From positions 1-64,000 of the IMG/VR virus record IMGVR_UViG_3300028734_000023: a DNA stretch of 64,000 nucleotides. The stretch is one strand, 5' to 3'. Positions 14,148 through 22,838 of the stretch are shown here, piece by piece. The notes under the pieces were generated by a model, which worked only from the letters and a program-made list of their open reading frames with translations, was not told the DNA's origin and ran no database searches. How positions within the stretch are numbered: the first letter of the stretch is position 1; every line of letters starts with the position of its first letter. The position numbers and the translations under genes were made by a program. The DNA is from a virus.

Positions 14148-14165
14148 GAGGTTCTTTAAAACCTC
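14148..14165 (+). other. Short hairpin upstream of the tRNA
   Basis: GAGGTT/AACCTC with a 6-base loop, six bases before the mature tRNA 5' end. There is no T run, so it is more likely a processing landmark than a terminator. Confidence 0.35.
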
Positions 14166-14170
14166 ATCAT

Positions 14171-14243
14171 ACCTTTGTAGTGTAATGGTTAGCACACAAA
14201 TCTTCAAAATTTGTAAGTGTGAGTTCGAGTCTTACCAAGGGTG
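14171..14243 (+). tRNA. tRNA with anticodon UCA (UGA-decoding, Trp-type)
   Basis: A full cloverleaf of 73 nt: acceptor ACCTTTG/CAAGGGT (one G-U), D arm GTG/CAC with a TAATGGTTAG loop, anticodon stem CAAAT/ATTTG with loop CTTCAAA (anticodon TCA at 14204-14206), 5-base variable loop, and T arm GTGAG/CTTAC with loop TTCGAGT. CCA is not encoded. A1-U72 and discriminator G73 match bacterial tRNA-Trp identity, so charging with Trp is likely. It explains the many in-frame TGA codons in this window. Confidence 0.95.
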
Positions 14244-14261
14244 CAAAATGATAGAATAAAT

Positions 14262-14828
14262 ATGAATAGAACAAGTAAAGAAGAATTAGAAAAACTAATA
14301 TTAATAGATAAGTTATCATATGCTGAAATAGCAAGAACATTTGGTGTATCTGATGTTACTATTAGAACCTGGGCAATTAAACTAGGGATAAATATTCCTA
14401 GCCGAAAAAAAATATTGGAAAATAAGATATGTTTAAATTGTAATAATGAATTTAAACCATCTGGAACTACAAATAAATATTGTAGTCAACAATGTTCAAA
14501 TGAACATAAAATAATTTTAAATTATGAAAAATATAAATTAGATAATTCCATACTTTATGGACAATCTAATATGTCAAATTATAAAAAACATTTTTTAAAA
14601 GAACAAGATTATAAATGTACAATTTGTGGAAATCCGAATACTTGGAATGATAAAGAATTGGTATTTGTTTTAGATCACATTGATGGTAATGCTGATAATA
14701 ATGAACGTAGCAATTTAAGGTGTATATGTCCTAATTGCGATAGTCAACTTGATACATTTAAATCTAAAAATAAAAATAGTGCTAGAGCAAAATACAGACA
14801 AACTTTAAAGGTGGAGGAATGTGTATAA
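14262..14828 (+). CDS. HNH homing endonuclease with N-terminal HTH
   Basis: 188 aa. The start at ATG 14262 is preferred over a GTG inside the tRNA 3' end. An N-terminal HTH (LSYAEIARTFGVSDVTIRTW) is followed by a treble-clef-like Cys cluster (ICLNCNNEF, YCSQQCS), then an HNH domain with CTICG, the LDHIDGNADNNERSNLR core and a second CPNC zinc pair. Such proteins are mobile free-standing endonucleases. Both Trp codons are TGG. It lies directly downstream of the suppressor tRNA. Confidence 0.88.
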   Translation: MNRTSKEELEKLILIDKLSYAEIARTFGVSDVTIRTWAIKLGINIPSRKKILENKICLNCNNEFKPSGTTNKYCSQQCSNEHKIILNYEKYKLDNSILYGQSNMSNYKKHFLKEQDYKCTICGNPNTWNDKELVFVLDHIDGNADNNERSNLRCICPNCDSQLDTFKSKNKNSARAKYRQTLKVEECV

Positions 14829-15007
14829 TGACCGAACTAGAACAAAAAATAATAGAATTAAGAAAAGAAGGATTAAGTTATAGAAATATTCAAATAAAAT
14901 TAGGTAATCCTTCTAAAAAATTTATAAGAGAAACACTTTTACAATACACTCCGGATTTAGTTGGAGATATAGTAAAAAATTATAATAAACTAGAACCTAA
15001 ATGGTAA
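14828..15007 (+). CDS. Small HTH protein, 59 aa
   Basis: The start ATG overlaps the HNH stop (TAATG); an ATG at 14819 in the same frame is an alternative adding MCI. The sequence IIELRKEGLSYRNIQIKLG is a helix-turn-helix of the resolvase/homeodomain-like type. Probably a small regulator or a detached HTH of the endonuclease. Confidence 0.6.
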   Translation: MTELEQKIIELRKEGLSYRNIQIKLGNPSKKFIRETLLQYTPDLVGDIVKNYNKLEPKW

Positions 15008-15083
15008 CTAAGAAATAGTGTAAGGTATATGACAACAGGGATTCTATATCCATTAAATGATAATCTCATATCAACCAAGCACC

Positions 15084-15114
15084 AAGCCCATTATCAAAAG
15101 TAGTGGGCTTTTTT
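15084..15114 (+). terminator. Rho-independent terminator
   Basis: Stem AAGCCCA/TGGGCTT followed by a run of six T in total. It separates the tRNA-HNH unit from the reductase gene. Confidence 0.9.
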
Positions 15115-15175
15115 AATAATTAAATAAACAATTAGAGGAAACAAACAGAAACTCTTAATTAAAATTAAACAAAGA

Positions 15176-17440
15176 ATGAACGCAGGAAAGAAATTTTTGA
15201 GTGACTTAAAACTTCACTCTGACTACTTAAAGTGGAGACCAGAAGAAGGTCGATACGAAACATGGAATGAAGCATGTGAGTCTATAATCAATGGTCATAA
15301 AGATCATTATGCAGATGTAGACCTAAGTAAAGAATTAGAATACGCATTGAAATATATGCAATCTAAAACGGTACTAGCTTCACAACGAAATCTACAGTAT
15401 AGAAATGAGCAGATCGAACGTAACAATGCAAGACTTTATAATTGTTCATCTATGTATGCTGCTAGAAATAAAATATTCCAAGAAGTATTTTACTTAGCAT
15501 TAAGTGGTTGTGGTGTAGGATTAGGATTACTTATTCCTTTTGTGAATAACATTTCACAAGTAAATAAAAGAACTAAAGGGACTAAAACATTTATTGTTCC
15601 CGATTCAATTGAAGGATGGTCTGATGCATTTGGTGTATTGATGTCATCATTCTTCATTGATAAACAACCTTTTCCAGAGTATGCAGGATACGAAATTAAA
15701 TTTGACTATTCAGAAGTAAGAGAAAAAGGTGCATTCATTAGTGGAGGATTCAAAGCTCCAGGACCTGATGGTTTAAAACAATCATTTGAAAAGATCGAAG
15801 AGTTCTTAAATAAATGGATTACATCAGAAGGCACTAAACTAAGACCAATCGCTGTATGTGATATTCTATGTCACATCTCAGACGCAGTATTATCAGGTGG
15901 AGTTAGACGTTCTGCTCTTAACATGATTGTTGATCCAAATGATGATGAAATGATTAATGCTAAAGTTGGTAACTGGAGAACTAATAACCCACAACGTGGA
16001 AGAACAAATAATTCGGTGTTACTTCTTAGAAGTTTAACCGGAAAAGAAGAATTTGAAAAGCTTGTTAAAATGAATGATGGATATTCTGACATTGGTTTTG
16101 CATTTGCTAACTCATGGTTTGATATGTTCAATCCTTGTTTCGAAATTCTTAAACACCCAATTCTTCATTCAAAAATTAGTACAAAAATAAATGATGTATC
16201 TTATGATAAGATAGAAGAATTTATTAGAGATAATGAAGACAAACTAGGTGTAGCATTCTGTAATCTTTGTGAGATTAATGCAGAACAATGTGATATAGTT
16301 GAGAATTTTTATTCTGCGTGTATTGCTGGTGCAATCATTGGAACACTACAAGCAGGTTATACATCATTTCCTTATCTTGGAGAAACCACTGAAAAGATTG
16401 TAAGACAAGAAGCTCTATTAGGAGTATCTGTTACAGGATGGATGAATAACCCAATGTTGTTTAACACCGACATTTTAAAACATGGTGCATCTTTAGTTAA
16501 AGAAACAAACAAGACAATAGCTGAAAAGATTGGAATTAATCAAGCTGCTAGAACGACATGTGTTAAACCATCGGGTAATGCATCTGTAGTATTGGGAACT
16601 GCGTCAGGTATTCATCCTGAACATTCTCAAAAGTATTTTAGAATCATGCAACTAAACAAAGAAAACGATACAGCCAAATGGTTGAACAAACATATGTCTT
16701 ATCTTTTAGAAGAAAGTGTTTGGTCAAGTACTGGATCTGATTATGTTGTATTTGTTCCTATTGAGAATCCTATTGAGGGATTATATAAGAAAGACGTAAA
16801 AGGTGTTAAACATCTTGAACTAATAAAACTAGTACAATTAAATTGGGTAAATGAGGGAACTAATCGCGATCTATGTGCATATCCTGATGTGAATCATAAT
16901 ACATCTAATACTGTTATTGTTGATGATCAAAAAGCTGTTATAGATTATATTTGGAATAACAAACATGACTTTACAGCAGTATCCTTTATATCTGATTACG
17001 GAGATAAAGATTTTACACAAGCTCCATTCACATCTGTATCTTCATTAGATCAACTAATGAGTGACTATGGAAAAGGTGCATTATTCGCATCTGGATTAAT
17101 TGTTGATGGACTACATTATTTTAACGACAATCTTTGGATTGCTTGTGATATGATTAAAGATAAATCAGTTCCTATTACTGGAACAAGAGAACAAGTAATG
17201 CTTAAGAAATATTGGTTGGCTAGAGCAAAGAAATTTGCTAACAACTTCTTTGGAGGAGATTTACAAAAGACTGTATATTGTTTAAAAGATGTACATCTAT
17301 TTCATAAATGGGAAGTAATTAATAGACAATTTAAACCAGTTGACTTTGGAGAGATTCTAAACAAGCCAACATATAAAGACATTAGTGACACAGCGGCCCA
17401 AGCTTGTAGCGGAGGTTCATGTGAGATCACTAGATTATAA
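15176..17440 (+). CDS. nrdJ: Adenosylcobalamin-dependent (class II) ribonucleoside-triphosphate reductase
   Basis: 754 aa, about the length of the monomeric Lactobacillus-type RTPR (about 740). It reduces ribonucleoside triphosphates to dNTPs with a vitamin B12 radical. Visible landmarks are NCSSMYAA near residue 90 (first redox Cys), SGCGVGLGL, SGGVRRSAL, FCNLCEINAEQC near 362 (radical and second redox Cys) and the C-terminal CSGGSCEI pair that is re-reduced by thioredoxin-like donors. All 14 Trp codons are TGG, so the enzyme can be made without the suppressor tRNA. It provides DNA precursors for phage replication and precedes phoH. Confidence 0.95.
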   Translation: MNAGKKFLSDLKLHSDYLKWRPEEGRYETWNEACESIINGHKDHYADVDLSKELEYALKYMQSKTVLASQRNLQYRNEQIERNNARLYNCSSMYAARNKIFQEVFYLALSGCGVGLGLLIPFVNNISQVNKRTKGTKTFIVPDSIEGWSDAFGVLMSSFFIDKQPFPEYAGYEIKFDYSEVREKGAFISGGFKAPGPDGLKQSFEKIEEFLNKWITSEGTKLRPIAVCDILCHISDAVLSGGVRRSALNMIVDPNDDEMINAKVGNWRTNNPQRGRTNNSVLLLRSLTGKEEFEKLVKMNDGYSDIGFAFANSWFDMFNPCFEILKHPILHSKISTKINDVSYDKIEEFIRDNEDKLGVAFCNLCEINAEQCDIVENFYSACIAGAIIGTLQAGYTSFPYLGETTEKIVRQEALLGVSVTGWMNNPMLFNTDILKHGASLVKETNKTIAEKIGINQAARTTCVKPSGNASVVLGTASGIHPEHSQKYFRIMQLNKENDTAKWLNKHMSYLLEESVWSSTGSDYVVFVPIENPIEGLYKKDVKGVKHLELIKLVQLNWVNEGTNRDLCAYPDVNHNTSNTVIVDDQKAVIDYIWNNKHDFTAVSFISDYGDKDFTQAPFTSVSSLDQLMSDYGKGALFASGLIVDGLHYFNDNLWIACDMIKDKSVPITGTREQVMLKKYWLARAKKFANNFFGGDLQKTVYCLKDVHLFHKWEVINRQFKPVDFGEILNKPTYKDISDTAAQACSGGSCEITRL

Positions 17441-17456
17441 ACTTAACAAACAATTT

Positions 17457-18167
17457 ATGGGAAAAGGCACACGAGAAAAGCGTACTGAGAAACGCGAGAA
17501 AAACAGATTACCCGAAAAACAATCTAACTTAGTAAATGATTTCAAACCAAAGAATGAGAAACAACAAGAGTTTATTAACCTTATAAATGATAGAGAGATT
17601 ATCATTGCTACAGGTCCTGCTGGAACAGGTAAGACATATGTAACATTAGCAACAGCTTTATCATTATTAGGTTCAATCTATAAAAAGGTTATTCTTGTAA
17701 AGTCAGTAACTACTATTCCCGGAGAAGAAATAGGATTCCTTAAAGGTGGAATGGAACAGAAAATGGAACCATTTATAATGTCTTATATGTGAAATATTGA
17801 TAAGATCTGCGGAGATAAATCTGCACAGAACTTACTTGATAAAAAAATAATTGAAGTATTACCACTAGCTTTTATTAGAGGTTTATCAATTGATAATGCT
17901 ATTGTAATAATCGATGAAGCACAAAACATAGATAATCATACTTTTAAAACAATGATGACTAGAATTGGAGAAAACTCAAAATACATTCTTCTTGGAGATA
18001 GTGAACAAATAGATAGACGTAAGAAAAGCGAATCGTGTTTAGCGAAAGTTATTGAGATATTTACTGATTCAGATATTATTGGATCAATAGAATTTAAAGA
18101 TGAGGATTGTGTGAGAAATCCAATCATTCCTATAATTTTATCTAAACTAAGAGAGAACGGAATCTAA
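17457..18167 (+). CDS. phoH: PhoH-like ATPase
   Basis: 236 aa with one in-frame TGA (17790) read as Trp. Walker A is IIATGPAGTGKTYV (about residue 53), Walker B is AIVIIDEAQNID, followed by a Q-rich sensor region ILLGDSEQIDRR. PhoH ATPases are frequent auxiliary genes in large phages; their helicase or phosphate-related role in phages is not settled. The start at 17457 is preferred to ATG codons inside the reductase gene. A strong terminator follows 5 bases after the stop. Confidence 0.92.
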
Positions 18168-18172
18168 GTTAT

Positions 18173-18200
18173 AAGGGAGCATGTAAATGCTCCCTTTTTT
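18173..18200 (+). terminator. Rho-independent terminator after phoH
   Basis: An 8-bp stem GGGAGCAT/ATGCTCCC with a GTAA tetraloop and six T. Confidence 0.93.
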
Positions 18201-18292
18201 CTGTATATACTAAAATGTGATTTGTGAGATATATCTTACAATTTTATTTTAAATTTATACATGGTTATTATTTTTATGACAAAAATTATTAA

Positions 18293-18300
18293 TACCTTTG
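18293..18300 (+). promoter_or_regulatory. Promoter -7 box TACCTTTG
   Basis: An exact TAnnTTTG match after the phoH terminator, with TTTTTATGAC about 20 bases upstream as possible -33. It would start the long operon that includes the membrane coiled-coil protein, nuclease and chaperonin genes. Tiny open frames (18311-18376, 21 codons; 18319-18372, 17 codons), each with an in-frame TGA, lie between it and the first gene. Confidence 0.65.
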
Positions 18301-18385
18301 TACAAATATAATGGAGATATGAATATGTATAAATGAAAAATTAAAGTTAAAGACAAACAATTTATTACATAAATAAAGATTAAAA

Positions 18386-18844
18386 ATGACAGAATTACTA
18401 GTAGGCGGTGCAGTAACAATTGCAGTATCAGCATTTACTTTCCTTTTAGGAAAGGGTAAAAATCAAGCTGAAACAGAAAAGCTTGAAAAAGAAACAGAGA
18501 AAATAGAAATCGAGACTAAGTTCGATGAGGTTAAATTACTTAAAGAAATTAATCAAAACTTATCAGATCAATACGAAAAAAATGATAAGAGATGGACTGA
18601 ACGTTACGCCGAAATGGAAAAAAAGTGAATGACTATTGTAAGCCAATATGAAGTTTATAAAACTCAAACTGAAAAACGTATTTGTGAACTTGAAGAAATT
18701 GTAAAGAATCAAGATAGAGATAAATGTTTAGGTGATTTATGTCCTACTAAAATAGAATATAATAAGATCCTAGCAAAAAGATTAGAGAGAAAAAGAAACT
18801 CCGCTATGAAAAAATTTAATCAAAGCGGTACAAAACAGGAATAA
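18386..18844 (+). CDS. Membrane-anchored coiled-coil protein, 152 aa
   Basis: Read as one gene across a TGA at codon 81. An N-terminal hydrophobic segment (residues 4-22) is followed by a long charged coiled coil (about residues 25-145) with a short CLGDLCPT insert that could form a disulfide. The shape fits an inner-membrane spanin-like or holin-associated phage protein. Function not established. It is the first gene of the operon that starts at the 18293 promoter. Confidence 0.65.
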
Positions 18845-18848
18845 GAAT

Positions 18849-19775
18849 ATGGATAATGCGAATGTAAAATTTAATGAATTGAAAGTAGATAAGGAAGATA
18901 GCTGCGTAATGTATAATGACGAGCTCCACAAATATTGGACAAAGAAAACCAATCAAGCGTGTATATCAGCAACTACACTAATCCATAAATTTGGAACATT
19001 CGATCCAATCTTCTGGAGTGCTTATAAAACATTAGAATCACTCATAACAGAAGATGAATTTAAAACAATTAAACCAACTCTTTTAGATAGAAAAAATTTT
19101 AAAGATGAACACTACGAATCCTTTGGTATAACTAAGGAAACGTTTGAAGAAAGAAAAGCCGAAATTCTAAAAGAATGGGATAGAAAACGAGATGAGTCTT
19201 GTATAAGAGGTACAGCAATCCATAAGCAAATGGAAGATGGACACTTAGATGGAAAGACTGCTGAGTTACAATATTTAAATTTGGGAGGTTCGTTTAAAAC
19301 AGACATTACTAACAATCTAAAACCTGGAGAACAAGGTGTTTATCCAGAATTACTTTTAAGTAGAGTATCCGATGATGGGGAACTTAGAATTGCAGGTCAA
19401 GCAGATTTAATAATAGTAGACGGATATGATGTCTACATTTTAGATTATAAGACTGGAAAGAAGATGGATACTAAATCTTATTTCGACCGTAAATTAAAGA
19501 GATCATCTAAAATGAAATATCCTTTAAACAACCTTGATGATTGTAACTTCATGCATTATTCTATGCAATTAAGTTTATATGCTTGGATGATTCAAAAAGC
19601 TAATCCTCTTTTTAATATAAAGATGCTCTTACTTATTCACATTGATCACGACGGTAATGTAAAAAACTATGAGTGCGATTATTTAAAAGCAGATGTGGAA
19701 AGAATGCTTGGATATTATAAAACCCAAATTAAAAATGAAGAATTTAAAAAATCCAGAGAAAAAATTGTATTTTAA
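18849..19775 (+). CDS. PD-(D/E)XK nuclease (RecB/AddB-like)
   Basis: 308 aa. The motifs of the RecB nuclease clan are visible: RGTAIHKQMEDG (His of motif I, near residue 121), then LRIAGQADLIIV and VYILDYKTGKK (the D...DxK catalytic core near 182-202), and a Q/Y motif MHYSMQLSLYAWMI. Such nucleases process DNA ends during phage recombination or degrade host DNA. All Trp codons are TGG. It overlaps the next gene by 41 bases. Confidence 0.88.
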   Translation: MDNANVKFNELKVDKEDSCVMYNDELHKYWTKKTNQACISATTLIHKFGTFDPIFWSAYKTLESLITEDEFKTIKPTLLDRKNFKDEHYESFGITKETFEERKAEILKEWDRKRDESCIRGTAIHKQMEDGHLDGKTAELQYLNLGGSFKTDITNNLKPGEQGVYPELLLSRVSDDGELRIAGQADLIIVDGYDVYILDYKTGKKMDTKSYFDRKLKRSSKMKYPLNNLDDCNFMHYSMQLSLYAWMIQKANPLFNIKMLLLIHIDHDGNVKNYECDYLKADVERMLGYYKTQIKNEEFKKSREKIVF

Positions 19776-20106
19776 AATAGCCGTCGGAATTTTTGTATTC
19801 CTATTGGTGTGTATAGCATTCTCAATACAGAACGACAAATACAAAGTCTTAGATAATAATTATAAGATTGAACAATTAAAGGTTGACAGTTGTAATAAGA
19901 AAATAAAAGCATATGAATTATTGAACAGAAAAGCAGATAGCACTATATGAGTACTAGAGAAAAAGAATGATTCTCTTGGAGATATAAAACCAATAATATT
20001 AATGTACTATGATAAGAAAATTAAAAGTATTAACAGTGCTTCTGCTTATGAGCACGCTCGTTGGATGGACTCAATCGTCACCAAAGTGAACAGTATGAAA
20101 AAGTAA
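19735..20106 (+). CDS. Membrane-anchored coiled-coil protein (inner-membrane spanin-like), 123 aa
   Basis: Read across one TGA. The ATG at 19735 gives a basic N-terminus, a single hydrophobic anchor (residues 11-29) and a periplasmic coiled coil with RKADSTIWVLEKKNDSL. Its 3' third overlaps, in another frame, a signal-peptide gene (20009-20461), an arrangement known from nested Rz/Rz1 spanin pairs. The downstream partner is not a typical Rz1, so the lysis role is inferred. Confidence 0.6.
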
Positions 20107-20461
20107 TCCTGATACTATTATTACTTACAATTACACAAAAACTGATTTGACTAACGTTAGATTATATGTTACTGGATTGGAAGAAACTCGAGAGTTATAT
20201 AACATCGAAATACAACAATCTAAAATAAAGGATTCTATAATTATTGAAAAAAATAAAAAATTAGATAACTTTAAAAATATAGTAATAGAAAAAGATTCTA
20301 TTATAGGTTATACTGTTACAGAGTTTAATAAAGCAGACAAATGGGGAAAATCTCAAGAAGTCTTAAAAACTAAATATAAAAAACAAGCTGCAAGAACTCC
20401 ATTATTTATGGGTATTAGTAGTGCAATAGGATTTATATTATGTCTATTATCAATAAAGTAG
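20009..20461 (+). CDS. Exported coiled-coil protein nested out of frame, 150 aa
   Basis: Seen only with TGA = Trp, because two TGA codons (20087, 20096) interrupt the start region. The N-terminus MIRKLKVLTVLLLMSTLVGW looks like a signal peptide; the middle is coiled coil (residues 55-110) and the C-terminus is a hydrophobic helix (PLFMGISSAIGFILCLL). The first 98 bases lie inside the upstream gene. The pair may form an envelope-spanning complex for lysis or DNA entry. A shorter TTG start at 20147 is the standard-code alternative. Confidence 0.6.
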
Positions 20462-20715
20462 CACAAGGGTTCTTCAATGAACTAATGAATAAAGAAGCAG
20501 AAACACACACCAAACGAATGATTCATTGTAAACAATGTAAATTGTTATATAATGATAGTTTGTTTGGAGAAACATGTAATTCTGAATTATATGTAAATCC
20601 GGAAACAAATGAAGTTTCTACAACAGATAAACCAGGATTTAAGAATGGATGCGGATGTATCCTTAGATCCAAGACACGAGTACCAGATGCACACTGCCCT
20701 TTAGGCAAATGATAA
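20440..20715 (+). CDS. Small cysteine-rich putative zinc-binding protein, 91 aa
   Basis: The gene ends ...GKW (TGA) then TAA. Cysteines occur as HCKQCK, ETCNSELY, NGCGCILRSK and AHCPLGK, enough for one or two zinc sites. The pattern C-G-C-x(2)-K near a final CPLGKW is shared by many small Bacteroidota phage proteins as I recall them. It overlaps the previous gene by 22 bases. Function unknown. Confidence 0.7.
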
Positions 20716-20728
20716 CAATGAAAATGTA

Positions 20729-22177
20729 ATGATAATGAAAAATGTTTTATTTAATGGAGATGCAAAAGACATCTTAATTGAAGGAGTGAATTTAATAGGC
20801 GATGCTGTGTCAACAACATTCGGACCTAATGGAAAAAATGTTATAATCAAAGGACTCTCAGGAGTGTATATAACAAAGGATGGAGCAACCGTTGCAAAAT
20901 ATGTAAACGATGATGATCCATTTATTAGTACAGGTATTGAACTTATAAAAGGTATTGCAACTAAAACAGCAACTGATGTTGGAGATGGTACAACCACTGC
21001 AACTATTCTTGCTCAAACTTTAGTTAATACTTTAAAAGATAAGACTGAAAATCCAATTGCTATAAGTAGAGAGTTAGATAAAGAACTCAAACAAGTTATA
21101 GAATATTTGGAAAAGAATAAAAGAACAATCACAAGTGTAGAAGACTTAATTAAAGTTGCCACAGTATCTACAAATAATGATATTGAACTTGGTAAACTTG
21201 TAGCTGAAACTTATTTTAAAGTTACAAAAGATGGAGTAGTAACTATAGAAGATTCACAAGATACACATAATTCAGTTGTGTTTTCACAAGGAGTTAAAAT
21301 TGAATCAGGATATAACTCACCATACTTTGTTAATACAACTAAGAGTACATGTGAACTAGAAAATGTATTAATTGCAGTTTTTAGAATACCTTTAACTGAG
21401 ATTAAAGATATTGACGAAGTATGTAGTAGAGCTATGAGAGAAAAGAAAGCACTTCTTATTATTGCTCCAAAAATGGAATCCACAATACTAAGAACTCTAG
21501 TACATAATAATAATACAGGAAATCTAAAGTCTTGTTTTATTAGTTCACCCGGACATGGTATCTATAGAGAAACTTTACTTGATGATATCGAATGTATTGC
21601 TTCTACTTCAGTTTGTGAAAAAATTATAGTATCAAAAGATACTACATATCTAATAGGATGTGAATCTAACCAATCGGTTATTGATGCTAAAATATTAGAA
21701 GTAAAAAATACACTTAGTTGTAGTACAACTGAGTTTGAAATGACGTTTCAAAGAAAGAGATTAGCTAATTATATTGGTGGTATAGCTACTATATTTGTTG
21801 GTGGATATTCTCAAGTTGAAATACAAGAAAAGAAAGATAGATTAGAAGATGCTATTTGTGCGGTTAGAGCTGCTATGACAGATGGTATATTACCTGGTGG
21901 AGGTTTCTCATTACTTAGAGCTGCTAAACTTTTAGACTTAAAATATTTAAGTAAAGTATTGGTAATGCCTAATTTAATACTATCTGAGAATAAAGCAGAT
22001 GGTATAGATATTTTCAATTTCTGGGAAGGTAAAGACTATAAGACTAGACAAATTGGAGACATGTATGAAATGGGAATCGTAGATCCTTTCCTAGTAACAA
22101 AGATAGCTTTAGAAAATGCAGTATCAGTAGCATCACTGATCTTAACTAATGGATGCACAATATTAAATATAAATTAA
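20729..22177 (+). CDS. groEL: Phage-encoded GroEL-like chaperonin (Cpn60)
   Basis: 482 aa against about 545 in bacteria. Equatorial nucleotide-binding motifs are intact: FGPNGKNVII, KDGATVAK and DVGDGTTTATIL (catalytic Asp), and the later GILPGGGFSLL. The apical domain includes ESGYNSPYFVN. The C-terminal Gly-Met tail is absent and parts of the apical and equatorial domains are shortened, which may alter chamber size or substrate set. GroES-like protein follows 3 bases later, so both halves of the machine are encoded. An ATG at 20735 is an alternative start. Confidence 0.93.
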   Translation: MIMKNVLFNGDAKDILIEGVNLIGDAVSTTFGPNGKNVIIKGLSGVYITKDGATVAKYVNDDDPFISTGIELIKGIATKTATDVGDGTTTATILAQTLVNTLKDKTENPIAISRELDKELKQVIEYLEKNKRTITSVEDLIKVATVSTNNDIELGKLVAETYFKVTKDGVVTIEDSQDTHNSVVFSQGVKIESGYNSPYFVNTTKSTCELENVLIAVFRIPLTEIKDIDEVCSRAMREKKALLIIAPKMESTILRTLVHNNNTGNLKSCFISSPGHGIYRETLLDDIECIASTSVCEKIIVSKDTTYLIGCESNQSVIDAKILEVKNTLSCSTTEFEMTFQRKRLANYIGGIATIFVGGYSQVEIQEKKDRLEDAICAVRAAMTDGILPGGGFSLLRAAKLLDLKYLSKVLVMPNLILSENKADGIDIFNFWEGKDYKTRQIGDMYEMGIVDPFLVTKIALENAVSVASLILTNGCTILNIN

Positions 22178-22180
22178 AAA

Positions 22181-22537
22181 ATGACAATGATTATGGAAAA
22201 AGAAATTATGCCCCTTGGATTAAATATATTTGTACAGCCTTATGCTGTTAATCCTTATTTGCAAGTAGTATCTGCTGGTGGACTACAATTAACTAATGGA
22301 GAGTTTCAAAATCCTGATAGTGGAGAAGTTGAACAACTAACATCACATATTAAATGTGGAATAGTTTTAGAAGTTGGAAAAGATTGTAAACAAGTAAAAG
22401 TTGGAGATGATGTATTTTATAATGCGCATACAACTACACCAATTCCTTTTATGGGAAGGGGTTTTATACTAACACACGAACCTGGTGTTATGTGTATTAT
22501 AAATGAAGGGTTAAAAGAAAGATTTAAAAACAATTAA
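22181..22537 (+). CDS. groES: Phage-encoded GroES-like co-chaperonin (Cpn10)
   Basis: 118 aa, longer than bacterial GroES (about 97). It shows the beta-barrel start LGLNIFVQPYA, a mobile-loop-like VVSAGGLQLTNG, the GIVLEVGKDCKQVKVGD strand pair and the terminal FILTHEPGVMCII. An insert of about 20 residues lies after the mobile loop. Placement directly after the GroEL-like gene supports a dedicated pair, probably for folding capsid or tail proteins, as with T4 gp31. Confidence 0.85.
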   Translation: MTMIMEKEIMPLGLNIFVQPYAVNPYLQVVSAGGLQLTNGEFQNPDSGEVEQLTSHIKCGIVLEVGKDCKQVKVGDDVFYNAHTTTPIPFMGRGFILTHEPGVMCIINEGLKERFKNN

Positions 22538-22562
22538 ACTATACAATTATGTATAATAATGA

Positions 22563-22838
22563 ATGATTACAATTTGTAATAATGCAAAAAGAAACACTAT
22601 GATTAATGAACAACGAAACAACGATAAGCAGTTTTTCCTACCTGGAGATGTAGTAAGTCTTAGACAAGATGTACCAAATAAACCCACTATGATTGTGGTA
22701 AAAAAAGTTACTAAAACTATTAGAACTTCTGATGTAAAGAATGATTTCTTCCAAGGAATTCAATGTATGTGATTCACAACAACTGGGGAGATTGTAAAAG
22801 ATACTTTTAATACTAAAGATCTTTTGAAAATACAATAA
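22563..22838 (+). CDS. Small DUF2158/YodC-like protein, 91 aa
   Basis: Read across one TGA (CMWFTTTGE). The second half has FLPGDVVSLRQDV, PTMIVVKK and QGIQCMWF, matching the GDVVxLKSGxPxMTV...CxWF plan of the DUF2158 (YodC) family. These small beta-barrel proteins are common in phages and of unknown function. Its stop overlaps the start of the GIY-YIG gene by one base. Confidence 0.7.

Noticed and set aside
20147-20461. TTG-started gene in the standard code
   Set aside because: With TGA as Trp the frame extends to an ATG at 20009 that adds a signal peptide; the TTG start is an artefact of the wrong code.
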